DNA from: Methylocapsa acidiphila B2
GTDB taxonomy: Bacteria > Pseudomonadota > Alphaproteobacteria > Rhizobiales > Beijerinckiaceae
Direction of reading: 5' to 3'
DNA length: 64,000 bases
Assembly (NCBI RefSeq): GCF_000427445.1
Contig: NZ_KE386496.1
Span: 2,681,504-2,745,503 of the forward strand
The position numbers and the translations under genes were made by a program. Below the pieces are notes generated by a model that saw only the letters and a program-made list of their open reading frames with translations, had not been told where the DNA came from and ran no database searches. Every line of letters starts with the position of its first letter. Within the stretch, counting starts at the first letter, position 1. This document shows positions 55,513 to 64,000 of this stretch, one piece after another.

Positions 55513-56214
55513 TCAGGCCGTGATGCGTTCGTCGTCGTCGTTCGGCTCGCGGAGCACATAGCCCCGACCCCAGACCGTCTCGATATAATTGCGGCCATGG
55601 CTCGCATTGGCGAGCTTCTTGCGCAGCTTGCAGATGAAGACGTCGATGATCTTCAACTCCGGCTCGTCCATCCCGCCATAAAGATGGTTGAGGAACATTT
55701 CCTTCGTCAGGGTCGTGCCCTTGCGGAGCGAAAGCAGCTCCAGCATCTGATATTCCTTGCCGGTCAGATGAACCCGGGCGCCCGCGACCTCGACGGTTTT
55801 TTGATCGAGATTGACGATGAGATCGCCGGTCGAGATGACGGACTGGGCGTGGCCCTTCGAGCGCCGCACGATTGCGTGAATGCGCGCGATGAGCTCGTCC
55901 TTATGGAAGGGCTTCGTCAGATAGTCGTCGGCGCCGAAGCCGAGGCCCTTGACCTTGTCCTCGATCGCCGCGAGCCCGGAAAGAATGAGGATCGGCGTCT
56001 TGACCTTGGCGACGCGCAAGGTGCGAAGCACCTCGTAGCCGGACATATCCGGCAGGTTGAGGTCGAGGAGAATGATGTCGTAATCATAGAGCTTGCCGAG
56101 ATCGACGCCCTCTTCGCCGAGATCCGTCGTATAGACGTTGAAATTCTCGGATTTCAGCATCAGCTCGATGCTCTGAGCCGTCGCGCTATCGTCTTCTATG
56201 AGTAAAACGCGCAT
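55513..56214 (-). CDS. ctrA: Cell-cycle response regulator CtrA
   Basis: This 233-residue OmpR-type response regulator is the master cell-cycle and motility regulator of Alphaproteobacteria. The receiver domain has [20 protein letters not shown] and the phosphorylated Asp 51 in [20 protein letters not shown]; the C-terminal winged helix contains [20 protein letters not shown] and [18 protein letters not shown], the CtrA DNA-binding signature. The start at 56214 is the family start; the open frame runs 26 codons further up without similarity. Paired TTAAC words lie 127 bases upstream. Confidence 0.97.
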   Translation of the reverse strand: MRVLLIEDDSATAQSIELMLKSENFNVYTTDLGEEGVDLGKLYDYDIILLDLNLPDMSGYEVLRTLRVAKVKTPILILSGLAAIEDKVKGLGFGADDYLTKPFHKDELIARIHAIVRRSKGHAQSVISTGDLIVNLDQKTVEVAGARVHLTGKEYQMLELLSLRKGTTLTKEMFLNHLYGGMDEPELKIIDVFICKLRKKLANASHGRNYIETVWGRGYVLREPNDDDERITA

Positions 56215-56829
56215 CTGAGGTCCCCACTTTCCCCCCGTCGGTCGCCTGATGGCGCGCGAGATCGCCAAAGGCTCCACACTGGCGGCGCGCAAGCAGGCCG
56301 AACGTCCAGCGATTGGGTCCTTGCAACGATTTTCGTAACCTTAACGGGCATTGGTTAACAAATACATTCCCTTTGCGGACCGTCTCAAAACCTTCGCCTC
56401 ATCAGACGTCGGCGGTCCGCGGCCAGATCCTCAAAGAGCCATCACTTTTCATATAATTGAATGACTTGAGAGGCGTCTCGCTTGTAGGCGATACGGCTGT
56501 CTCAAACCGAAACCTCCATCCGCATGCGCCGCGAGCGCGACGCGACCAGGTTCGCCGAGCCCGCCGCAAGCCGGGACCGACAAGGCTGATTCGCAGCTGT
56601 CAAAGCACAGCCTGGCGCCCCGAGCTTGCGCGACGAAGGATTCGCCGCGCGCCGCAGACCCACGGAAAGACGGCTGACGTTCGGCCGCGCCGCAAAACTC
56701 CGTCGCGCGAGTAACGAATGGGCAACTTTGCTGCGCCAAAGTCGGGCGTCGGAGCGAAATCTCGCGTCGCTCGCTGAGCTGGGGGTTGACTTGAATGATT
56801 GCGTCGAAACCGTTGGGAGGCCGAAGACT
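56215..56829. promoter_or_regulatory. ctrA upstream region with candidate CtrA box
   Basis: About 615 bases between divergent ctrA and the fliJ-like gene, with no convincing gene. At 56341-56359 two TTAAC words stand 9 bases apart (TTAACGGGCATTGGTTAAC), similar to the TTAA-N7-TTAA CtrA site, though the spacing is longer. No GANTC (CcrM) site was seen between 56280 and 56460. Autoregulation of ctrA is plausible but unproven. Confidence 0.45.
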
Positions 56830-57234
56830 ATGAAGTTGCAGGACACGGTCGCGCGCCTCAAACGCTTCCAGGTCGACGAAAAACGTCGCCGGGTCGCGCA
56901 AATCGAATCCATGGTCGCCGAGTTTTCCCGAATCGCGCGGGAATTGGACCAAGAGGTCGCGCTCGAGGAGCAGCGCGCCGGCATATTCGACGCCACGCAT
57001 TTCGCCTATCCGACCTATGCGCGGGCGGCGCGGACGAGGCGCGATAATTTGAACCGCTCGGCCGAGGAGCTTATGGGCCAGCTTCAAGACGCCAGGCGTC
57101 GCCTTGACGAAGCGCTAGCCGAACTGAGCAAGACGGCCGGCCCCGAAATCCGGGACAAGGGCGTCGAGTCCGCCGAGGCCGCAGCGGAGTCCCATAAGGA
57201 CCAGCCGGCGAGGCTGAGGACCGCGCGGGCCTGA
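56830..57234 (+). CDS. fliJ: FliJ-like flagellar export/chaperone protein
   Basis: This 134-residue, almost wholly helical coiled-coil protein starts at MKLQDTVARLKRFQVDEKRR with a GGGAGG site before it. RVAQIESMVAEFSRIARELD and the long second helix (RDNLNRSAEELMGQLQDARR) give the FliJ/YscO hairpin shape. In many Hyphomicrobiales a fliJ-like gene sits next to ctrA, which supports the call. No other flagellar genes are in the window. Confidence 0.75.
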   Translation: MKLQDTVARLKRFQVDEKRRRVAQIESMVAEFSRIARELDQEVALEEQRAGIFDATHFAYPTYARAARTRRDNLNRSAEELMGQLQDARRRLDEALAELSKTAGPEIRDKGVESAEAAAESHKDQPARLRTARA

Positions 57235-57533
57235 GGGACGATCGTTTGGCCAGAAGGGCGCCGCTTAACGCCCGTCCAGCCCACCAATTCATCGGAACGG
57301 CGAGGTTCATGATTCGGGTTCGAGATCGTCCAGAAAATGTCGCGTCTCTCTACGCCGGCTTTGCGATGTGGCCTTCTCACCTCGCGACCGAAGCCGCCAG
57401 CCTTGTCCACGTGCGCGCCGGTGGATAATGCGAATTCGCCGTTTGCGCACTTGAAGTCGGGCGACGCATCGTGCAGGGATTGGCCAGTCGCGCAGCTTGA
57501 ACATCGTCGCGGCGGGGACCTGGCCGGAGCCTC

Positions 57534-58622
57534 ATGAAACGAGTTCTTGATTTTGTTTGGCCGGTCTTAGGCCTTGTGGCGGTCGTCATTTCGGTCTGGC
57601 TGCTCTACCGAGAATTTCGTGGCCAATCCGTCGGGCCCGAGGTCTGGGAGCACGTCAAGTCGATCTCGCCGGCGCATTATTTCTTTGCGATTCTCTCGAC
57701 CCTCGTGGCTTATGCGGCGCTCGCCTGGTACGACCGGATCGCTTTGCTCCATCTCGGCGTCAAGCATATCTCCTGGATCTTCATTTCGCTCTGCTCTTTC
57801 ACGACCTACGCGCTCGCGCATAACATCGGCGCGACGGTTTTTTCCGGCGGCGTGGTCCGCTACCGCGCCTATAGCACCAAAGGGTTGAACGCGGAGCAGG
57901 TCGCGCTTCTCGTGGCGATTTGCTCGCTGACCTTCTTTCTCGGCGTGATTTTGCTCGGCGGGCTCATATCGGTGTTCGAGCCGGAACAGTTGGCCCGGTT
58001 CAGCGGCCTCATGTCCGGGCTTGAGCTCGGATGGGTCGGCGGCAAATTGCGCGACATCCTTCAATACGCCACCGACGCCGCGGCGGCGCGGACCATCGGC
58101 GTCGTTTTCCTGAGCTTGATCGCAATCTATGTCGCCGGCTCGGTTTTCAAGTTCAAGCCGCTGGTCATCCGCGGTTTCGTCCTCGAATATCCGCATCCCG
58201 AGATTGTGCTGCGACAGCTTATTGCGGCGCCGCTCGAACTCCTGGGAGCTGCCGGCATCATCTATTTCGCTTTGCCCGAAGTCGGAAACCCTGGCTATTT
58301 CGTCGTGCTTGGCGTGTTTCTCGCCTCGTTTTCAGCCGCCCTGGCCTCGAACGCGCCCGGCGGGTTGGGCGTTCTGGAGCTTTTTTTCATCAACGCCATG
58401 CCGGCGACGCCAAAGGTCGAAGTTCTCGCCGCCCTTCTCGTCTTCCGGCTCTTTTACCTCTTGATCCCCCTGCTGATATCGATCGTCATCGTGATACTCT
58501 TCGAGCGGAGCAAGCTTGAGGAAGTGCTGCATCACGAGGAGCATCCTCCTCTTGGCCAAGGCGCCCTCGCCGGGCCGGACGCGGAGAAAAAGGACGATCA
58601 GAAGCGGATCAGCAGCTTCTAG
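57534..58622 (+). CDS. Lysylphosphatidylglycerol synthase-type membrane protein (UPF0104)
   Basis: This 362-residue membrane protein of the LPG_synthase_TM/UPF0104 (YbhN) family has about 8 helices: VLDFVWPVLGLVAVVISVWL, YFFAILSTLVAYAALAWYD, FTTYALAHNIGATVFSGGVV with the conserved RYRAYSTKGL, and a C-terminal GGLGVLELFFINAMP. It has no soluble aminoacyl-transferase domain, so it is a flippase-like or lipid-related transporter, not an LPG synthase. It ends in a charged tail. Confidence 0.85.
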   Translation: MKRVLDFVWPVLGLVAVVISVWLLYREFRGQSVGPEVWEHVKSISPAHYFFAILSTLVAYAALAWYDRIALLHLGVKHISWIFISLCSFTTYALAHNIGATVFSGGVVRYRAYSTKGLNAEQVALLVAICSLTFFLGVILLGGLISVFEPEQLARFSGLMSGLELGWVGGKLRDILQYATDAAAARTIGVVFLSLIAIYVAGSVFKFKPLVIRGFVLEYPHPEIVLRQLIAAPLELLGAAGIIYFALPEVGNPGYFVVLGVFLASFSAALASNAPGGLGVLELFFINAMPATPKVEVLAALLVFRLFYLLIPLLISIVIVILFERSKLEEVLHHEEHPPLGQGALAGPDAEKKDDQKRISSF

Positions 58623-58630
58623 AGCGCTTC

Positions 58631-58654
58631 CGACCGAATGGACACATTCGGTCG
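58631..58654 (+). terminator. Perfect hairpin after the UPF0104 gene
   Basis: CGACCGAATG-GACA-CATTCGGTCG is a perfect 10-bp stem with a 4-base loop, 8 bases after the stop codon. There is no T run after it, so it is a terminator-like or repeat-type hairpin, flanked by AGAGCG/CGCTCC words. Confidence 0.5.
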
Positions 58655-58770
58655 ACTTAGAAATCGCTCCAGTTCCAGAGATTTAAGCATATCCGAAAAG
58701 CTAATCGCATCCCGATGGTTTCACGGCGGCCGGCTCGGAAATCATCGGGACCGCTCGACGCAGCTCAGGC

Positions 58771-59058
58771 CTAATCGCAGACGCGAACGCGGCGGTAGCT
58801 GATAATATTGCCGTAGACGTCGACCACCGGCTGGCGGCTGATAGTGCAGCCGGGATAGGCGGCGCCATATCCATAGTAGGGAGCAGAAGCGGCCGCAGCT
58901 CCGATTGCAAGTCCGGCGGCGACGCCGCCGAGGCCCCAGCCCCAACCATAATGATGAAAACCGCCCCAAGCGGCGGCCGGGGTCGCGGTGGCGGCGACGC
59001 CGAGGCCGAAGGTTGCGACGGCGACGCCGACCGCGAGCATTTTCCTGAAATTGGTCAT
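58771..59058 (-). CDS. Small exported Gly/Ala/Tyr-rich protein
   Basis: A 95-residue protein with a very strong AAGGAGG site and a signal peptide (MTNFRKMLAVGVAVATFGLG, cleavage near ATPAAA). The mature part is rich in Gly, Tyr, His and Trp (FHHYGWGWGLGGVAAGLAIG) and ends in PGCTISRQPVVDVYGNIIS and YRRVRVCD, with two Cys. Such small secreted proteins are common in Hyphomicrobiales; role unknown. Confidence 0.78.
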   Translation of the reverse strand: MTNFRKMLAVGVAVATFGLGVAATATPAAAWGGFHHYGWGWGLGGVAAGLAIGAAAASAPYYGYGAAYPGCTISRQPVVDVYGNIISYRRVRVCD

Positions 59059-59236
59059 CTATTTCCTCCTTCTTTCGTCGGATGAGATGTGCTCCGGCGA
59101 TGAAAGAAGGCTAATCCGCGTCGCGCCGCGCGAATGTGTGAGCTCGCACGGGCGACGCGCTTTCCAAACTGGCGAGAAACGCGCGCTTTTCCAAAGGGGA
59201 GCGCGCGCTTCCATCGCTCATCGGAAATTTCGCGCG

Positions 59237-59908
59237 TTAAAGCACGCCGAAGGGGCCGACCATCAATCCGTCGGCGATCTTCTTTTGCTCCTCGCTGAAG
59301 GAGGCGTAGAGCGGAGCAAGGGCGGATTTGATCGCCTGAAGCTTGGCGAGATGCTCGCTCATATGCTTTTCATGCGCTTCGAGGCGAGAGAGAAGACCTT
59401 CGGCCGCTTCCGACTGGGGGGCGGGCGCGCTCTGCGCCGCTTCGTTGCTCGTCGGAGCCGGAGCGGTCTTCTTGATCGCCGCGGCGTCCGGATAGGAGCG
59501 CTCGCCGCCGTAGACCACTTTCACGACCGCCGGCTTGGCCTTCGCCTCTTGGTGATGCTCCCCTTGCTCGGTCTGGGCTGCCTTCGCAACCGAACGGATC
59601 GCATCCGCGAATCCATTCCATAGAGGCACTTGGGCGTCGGTGATTTTGAGCTCGGTCTTGAGTGCGGCGAGCCGCTCGTCCGCATGACTCGCCATCGCAG
59701 TCATATGGACCATCATTCCATGCATCATCTCATGCATCTTCGCGCGCATCTGCGCCGGATCGCCGCCCATCATATCGGCATGGTCAGCCTCGCCATGCTC
59801 ATGCGCCTGCGCTGGTGACGGGATCTGCGCAGAGACGCCCGCGCAGGCGAGCGCGACAGCGGCGCCGAAAGAAAAAACGGTCAGGGAACGAGAGATACGA
59901 GCCTTCAT
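59237..59908 (-). CDS. Exported Spy/CpxP-like LTXXQ-type protein
   Basis: A 223-residue protein with a signal peptide (MKARISRSLTVFSFGAAVAL, cleavage near VSAQ) and a GAGGAG site. A His/Met-rich segment (HEHGEADHADMMGGDPAQMR) precedes a helical region with LAALKTELKITDAQVPLWNG, the LTxxQ-like pattern of the Spy/CpxP chaperone group, and a final long helix ending in LYASFSEEQKKIADGLMVGP. Metal-binding or envelope-stress chaperone roles are likely but inferred. Confidence 0.75.
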   Translation of the reverse strand: MKARISRSLTVFSFGAAVALACAGVSAQIPSPAQAHEHGEADHADMMGGDPAQMRAKMHEMMHGMMVHMTAMASHADERLAALKTELKITDAQVPLWNGFADAIRSVAKAAQTEQGEHHQEAKAKPAVVKVVYGGERSYPDAAAIKKTAPAPTSNEAAQSAPAPQSEAAEGLLSRLEAHEKHMSEHLAKLQAIKSALAPLYASFSEEQKKIADGLMVGPFGVL

Positions 59909-60623
59909 ATGCGTGCTCCTCATCTGAGTTGGCTCTTCTTCTGCGGGAAGGCGCAGTCGCTGGACTACGACAATTCAGCACGAGCTCCATGCCAAAACAT
60001 CGTGATCAATTCCGATCATCGTTCAAAACGGCGCATGCGCAAGACAGAGCATCCCGCGTTCTGAGCCGACACCCGAGCAGATTCGAGCTGGATCGAAACG
60101 ATCCGGTCGACGAGAAGATGCTCGAGAGATCGCATTAGAGTTGATTTCGCGCGGACAAACAGGATCGCGCCGGTAGAGGCGACCGCCTCCCCACGCGCCC
60201 AACAGCATCGCTTGCCGCCTGAATAGCCGGCGCAAGCGACAAGAACGTGAAGAAAAATACTTCGATTCATCGCTTTCCAGGAGCATATTCATATTCCGAT
60301 CGCATCGAATTGATCCGATCGACTCAAATAGTCTCGGGCGTTTGCGATTTGGTCGATGTTCCGACGACCGGCGATACGGGGAAAGCGCCTGAGCCGCCTT
60401 GCTCGGCCGAAGCTGCGCTATGCTAGGCGAGCGCCGATGCGGCGCCATGATCCAAGTCAATCGCCGGCGAGGACAGATCGAGTCCCACGAGGGCCGCCGC
60501 CAGAGAATGTTCCGCCTGAAACGAGTTTTTGTCCAATCCGAACGCGCGTTGGACCGCGGATCGACCGGGTGTAGGTCGATCCCGCCGACAGAATCATTCG
60601 AACTTCAAATAAGAAATCAGCCG
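59909..60623. other. Long intergenic region upstream of the Spy-like gene
   Basis: About 715 bases between the start of the Spy-like gene and the end of secA. Only short, unconvincing frames are present. A run of CGATCG-type words (GATCGCATCGAATTGATCCG, near 60297) looks like a repeat remnant. The promoter of the Spy-like gene should lie at the left end. Confidence 0.45.
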
Positions 60624-63455
60624 TTACGCCACCGCGCCGTGGCAATGCTTGAATTTTCGTCCTGAGCCGCAAGGACAAGGCTGATTGCGGCCGACCTTGG
60701 CGAAGGGCGACGGCCCGCCGCCGCCGGGTTCACGCGCGAGCGTATCGACGGAGGACGCTTCGCTGGCGCTGAAGACGATCTCCTGACTCTGCGGCGCGGC
60801 CTTTGCGCTGCTCGACGGCGCGAAGGCCGCGCGCAACCCCGAGTCCGACGCCGTTTGCTCGAGCGTCGCCGCCTCGATCGGCTCGATGAGATTCGCAGGC
60901 GGCTCGAAAGCGACCTCGACGCGGCTCAGCTGCGACGTCGTGAGCTCCCGCAAATGTGTGATGAGCACGTTGAAGAGCTCGAAGGCCTCCGACTTATATT
61001 CATTCAGCGGGTCGCGCTGCGCCATGCCGCGCCAGCCGACGACCTGGCGCAAATGATCGAGCGTGACCAAATGCTCCCGCCACAAATGATCGAGCGCCTG
61101 CAGCACGATCTGCTTTTCGACATAGCGCATGATGTCGGGGCCGTTCCGCTCGACGCGGGCTGAATAAGCCTCGTCCGCCGCGGCCTGCAGCCTCTCGTGC
61201 ATATGCTCCTCGTCGATCCCCTCCTCTTTCGCCCAATCGGCAAGCGGCGGCTCGATATTGAGCCCGGCTTTGACGGCCTCAGCGAGGCCTTCGATGTCCC
61301 AGGCCTCGGGATAGGCGTCGCGCGGCACATGTTTCGTGATCAAATCATCGACGACGCCCTGGCGCATGTCGTGGATCATGGTTTCGAGCGATTCCTGCGC
61401 CATCATCTCGCGACGCTGCTCGAAGACGACCTTGCGCTGGTCGTTCATGACATTGTCATATTTGAGAATGTTCTTGCGCATGTCGAAATTGCGCGCTTCG
61501 ACCTTTTGTTGCGCCTTCTCCAATGCTTTGTTGATCCAGGGATGCACGATCGCCTCGTCCTCCTTGAGGCCGAGCTTGACGAGCATGGATTCCATTCGCT
61601 CGGATCCGAAGATCCGCATCAGGTCATCCTTGAGCGACAGGAAGAACTTGGACCGGCCGGGATCGCCCTGGCGACCGGCGCGGCCGCGCAGCTGATTGTC
61701 GATGCGGCGGCTCTCATGGCGCTCGGTGCCGATGATATAGAGGCCGCCTGCCTCGATCGCCTGCGCCCGGAAGCGCTCGACTTCAGCGCGGATCTCGGCT
61801 TCCTTCGCCTCGCGCTCCGGTCCCTCGGGCAATTTGGCGCATTCTTGCGCGACCCGCATCTCGACGTTGCCGCCGAGTTGAATGTCGGTGCCGCGGCCCG
61901 CCATATTGGTCGCGATGGTGATCGCGCCCGGCACGCCAGCCTCGGCGATAATATAGGCTTCCTGCTCGTGGAAGCGCGCATTGAGGACGGCGAACAGCTT
62001 CGACGGCTTCGCCACTCTCGACGCCGCATAGAGCTTTTGCAGCGCCTCCGGCTCCGAGAAGTCGATCTGCTTATAGCCGTGCTGCTTCATAGCTTCGGCA
62101 AGCTGCTCGGACTTCTCGATCGAGGTCGTGCCGACGAGCATCGGTTGCAGCTTCGCGTTGGCGGTTTCGATTTCGCGAATGATCGCGCGAAGCTTTTCCT
62201 CGGAGCTGCGATAGACTTCGTCGTCTTCGTCTAGACGCCTGACCGGCCGGTTGGTCGGCACCTCGACGACCTCGAGCTTGTAGATCTCGGCGAACTCATC
62301 CGCTTCGGTCAGCGCCGTTCCGGTCATGCCGGCGAGCTTGCCATAGAGGCGGAAATAATTCTGGAAGGTGATCGAGGCGAGCGTGACGTTCTCGGGCTGG
62401 ACCTGGACATGCTCCTTCGCCTCGAGCGCCTGGTGCAACCCTTCCGAATAGCGCCGGCCAGGCATCATGCGGCCGGTGAATTCATCGATGATGACGACCT
62501 CGCCACGGCGGACGATATAGTCCTTGTCGCGCTGGAACAATTTATGGGCGCGCAAAGCCTGGTTGACGTGATGCACGATCGTGACATTGGCCGCCTCGTA
62601 GAGGGAGCCTTCGGCCAGGATCCCGGCCTCGCGCAGCAATTCCTCGATATGCTCGTTGCCGGCTTCGGTGAGATTGGTCGTGCGCTGCTTCTCGTCGAGG
62701 TCGTAATCCTCGCGCGTGAGGCTCGGCAGGATCTTGTCGATCGCGTTGTACAGGTCTGATTTATCGTCGGAGGGACCGGAAATGATGAGCGGCGTGCGCG
62801 CCTCGTCGATCAGGATGGAATCGACCTCGTCGACGATCGCGAAATGATGCCCGCGCTGGACCATTTGGCCGAGCTCATATTTCATATTGTCGCGGAGATA
62901 GTCGAAGCCGAATTCGTTATTCGTCCCATAGGTCACGTCGGCGGCGTAGGAGCGACGGCGCTCATCGTCGTCGAGTCCGTGCAGAATCGTCCCCGTCGTC
63001 AGGCCGAGAAACTTATAGATGGCGCCCATCCATTCGGCGTCGCGGCGGGCGAGATAATCATTGACTGTGATGACATGAACGCCCTTGCCGGCGAGCGCGT
63101 TGAGATAGGTCGCGAGCGTCGCCACCAGGGTCTTGCCCTCGCCAGTGCGCATCTCGGCGATCCCACCCTCGTGCAGCACCATGCCGCCGATGAGCTGAAC
63201 GTCGAAATGGCGCTGCCCGAGAACGCGCCGCGCCGCCTCGCGCACTGTGGCGAATGCTGGCACGAGGAGCTGATCGAGCGTCTTTCCGGCGGCGAGCTCG
63301 GCGCGGAACGTCTCGGTTCTGGCCGCGAGCTCGTCATCCGTGAGCTTCAGCATCTCGGGCTCGAGCGCATTGATCGCCGCGACTTTCGGCCGATAGCTTT
63401 TCAGGCGGCGGTCATTGGCCGATCCGAAAATCTTCTTCGCGAGGGACCCCAACAT
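60624..63455 (-). CDS. secA: Preprotein translocase ATPase SecA
   Basis: This 943-residue motor drives unfolded preproteins through SecYEG. Motifs in order: the Walker [21 protein letters not shown] near residue 105, [21 protein letters not shown]-type [20 protein letters not shown], the helicase motifs [12 protein letters not shown] and [20 protein letters not shown], and the helical scaffold. The C-terminal SEC-C zinc motif [16 protein letters not shown] binds SecB and zinc. Length is typical for Alphaproteobacteria. Confidence 0.97.
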   Translation of the reverse strand: MLGSLAKKIFGSANDRRLKSYRPKVAAINALEPEMLKLTDDELAARTETFRAELAAGKTLDQLLVPAFATVREAARRVLGQRHFDVQLIGGMVLHEGGIAEMRTGEGKTLVATLATYLNALAGKGVHVITVNDYLARRDAEWMGAIYKFLGLTTGTILHGLDDDERRRSYAADVTYGTNNEFGFDYLRDNMKYELGQMVQRGHHFAIVDEVDSILIDEARTPLIISGPSDDKSDLYNAIDKILPSLTREDYDLDEKQRTTNLTEAGNEHIEELLREAGILAEGSLYEAANVTIVHHVNQALRAHKLFQRDKDYIVRRGEVVIIDEFTGRMMPGRRYSEGLHQALEAKEHVQVQPENVTLASITFQNYFRLYGKLAGMTGTALTEADEFAEIYKLEVVEVPTNRPVRRLDEDDEVYRSSEEKLRAIIREIETANAKLQPMLVGTTSIEKSEQLAEAMKQHGYKQIDFSEPEALQKLYAASRVAKPSKLFAVLNARFHEQEAYIIAEAGVPGAITIATNMAGRGTDIQLGGNVEMRVAQECAKLPEGPEREAKEAEIRAEVERFRAQAIEAGGLYIIGTERHESRRIDNQLRGRAGRQGDPGRSKFFLSLKDDLMRIFGSERMESMLVKLGLKEDEAIVHPWINKALEKAQQKVEARNFDMRKNILKYDNVMNDQRKVVFEQRREMMAQESLETMIHDMRQGVVDDLITKHVPRDAYPEAWDIEGLAEAVKAGLNIEPPLADWAKEEGIDEEHMHERLQAAADEAYSARVERNGPDIMRYVEKQIVLQALDHLWREHLVTLDHLRQVVGWRGMAQRDPLNEYKSEAFELFNVLITHLRELTTSQLSRVEVAFEPPANLIEPIEAATLEQTASDSGLRAAFAPSSSAKAAPQSQEIVFSASEASSVDTLAREPGGGGPSPFAKVGRNQPCPCGSGRKFKHCHGAVA

Positions 63456-63940
63456 TATCCAAGGACCTTTCCGGACACGCGGCCCGAGCCGATTTCAAAT
63501 TGCGCCGGGCGTCGAGCGGCGCCGCCCGACTTCGCCCTCAGCTCACGCGCGCAAGGGCCTAAACCCAAGCGCCCCTGCGAGCAAGAAACAGATTCGCCGC
63601 GCACGGCCTCTTCCAGCCGGACGCGGGCGCAAGGGCCCGAATTTGCAGGAAAACACGAAATTCGGGCGCGGCGGGCCGGCCTCCGCGCCGAAGGCGCGAT
63701 GCGTCCACGCGGAGCCGGCGGCCCTGGACGACTTTTGCAAGAACGTCTCGAAAAATTTGCGCTCCTGCGTTGAAAACGATCCCGCCAGCCTGCGCTCGAC
63801 AGATAAGAGTGGGGTTTGACCTTGTCAAATCCGCGCGTCCGTGCATCTGTCGCCCGCCGTCCCGCGCTCAACCGCGCCCGGGGCCGCGGGGCCTCGACCG
63901 CCTCGGTCCCATGTCCACTCTCAGCCCGGAGCTCAACTGC
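63456..63940. other. Divergent region upstream of secA
   Basis: About 485 bases between the starts of secA and the exported-protein gene at the window end. Promoters for both are expected. Frames here are short, Arg-rich and mutually antisense, so they were not called as genes. Confidence 0.4.
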
Positions 63941-64000
63941 ATGATCTCGAAGCAATCCTTGCGCGGCATGGCCATGGGCCTCGCCTGCGCCGCGGCCGTC
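63941..64000 (+). CDS. Start of an exported protein, cut by the window end
   Basis: Only 20 codons are visible: MISKQSLRGMAMGLACAAAV, a signal-peptide-like start with a GGAG site 10 bases upstream. An in-frame ATG ten codons earlier (63911) is an alternative. A peptidylprolyl isomerase of the parvulin type often lies divergent from secA in this group, so that is a guess from context, not from the sequence. Confidence 0.45.
   Translation, partial: MISKQSLRGMAMGLACAAAV

Noticed and set aside
60023-60460. A 145-codon minus-strand frame in the long gap
   Set aside because: Arg/Ser-rich, no ribosome site, no domain and overlapping frames on both strands.

Overview
The window is GC-rich alphaproteobacterial chromosome, most likely from the Hyphomicrobiales (Beijerinckiaceae/Methylocystaceae-like methylotrophs). 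The basis is the cell-cycle regulator CtrA next to a FliJ-like gene, the haem-responsive Fur-family regulator Irr next to ferrochelatase, the aerobic (CobN/CobG-type) cobalamin pathway, and a formaldehyde-activating-enzyme (Fae) family protein, a family typical of methylotrophs. The species cannot be fixed from the sequence alone.

Region 1 (0.2-17.3 kb) is an aerobic cobalamin biosynthesis locus. cobC and cobD diverge from overlapping start codons; cobO-cobQ run on the minus strand. A cobalamin riboswitch at about 6.0-6.2 kb precedes cobW-cobN-cobG-cobH-cobI-cobJ on the plus strand, mostly joined by 4-base ATGA overlaps. cobK is inserted on the opposite strand, then cobL-cobE-cobM follow. A foreign-looking PD-(D/E)XK nuclease-like gene (4.5-5.7 kb) splits the locus. 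bluB, for the lower ligand of B12, lies separately at 52.6 kb. cobA, cobB, cobF, cobS/T and cobP/U/V are not in the window.

Region 2 (17.6-44.1 kb) is mostly chromosomal housekeeping and metabolism: a TPP-dependent enzyme with a carboxymuconolactone-decarboxylase-like partner, ilvD, a Kef-type antiporter, two membrane proteins of unknown role, a divergent Fae homologue, serine deaminase, a large GH94-type glycoside phosphorylase, an extensin-like lipoprotein, arfB, galU/galE, hemH/irr, grxC, a periplasmic DsbA-like thiol protein and an M3 oligopeptidase. Two copies of a dispersed palindromic repeat lie at 22.3 and 39.7 kb.

Region 3 (44.2-51.4 kb) is an accessory island between the M3 peptidase and ychF. 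It holds a large unknown protein, a coiled-coil/winged-helix protein, a protein resembling the BstA phage-defence family, an IS1595/ISXO2-type transposase, an Xre regulator, a tmRNA-3'-end-like RNA fossil, a P63C-domain protein and a ribbon-helix-helix/PIN toxin-antitoxin pair. Two inverted copies of a ~67-78 bp repeat enclose the 46.2-50.7 kb part. This is the best candidate in the window for an undescribed (defence-related) unit.

Region 4 (51.4-64 kb) returns to core genes: ychF, bluB with a coupled small upstream ORF, a secreted phosphodiesterase, ctrA and a fliJ-like gene, a flippase-like membrane protein, two small exported proteins, secA, and the first codons of an exported protein running off the end.
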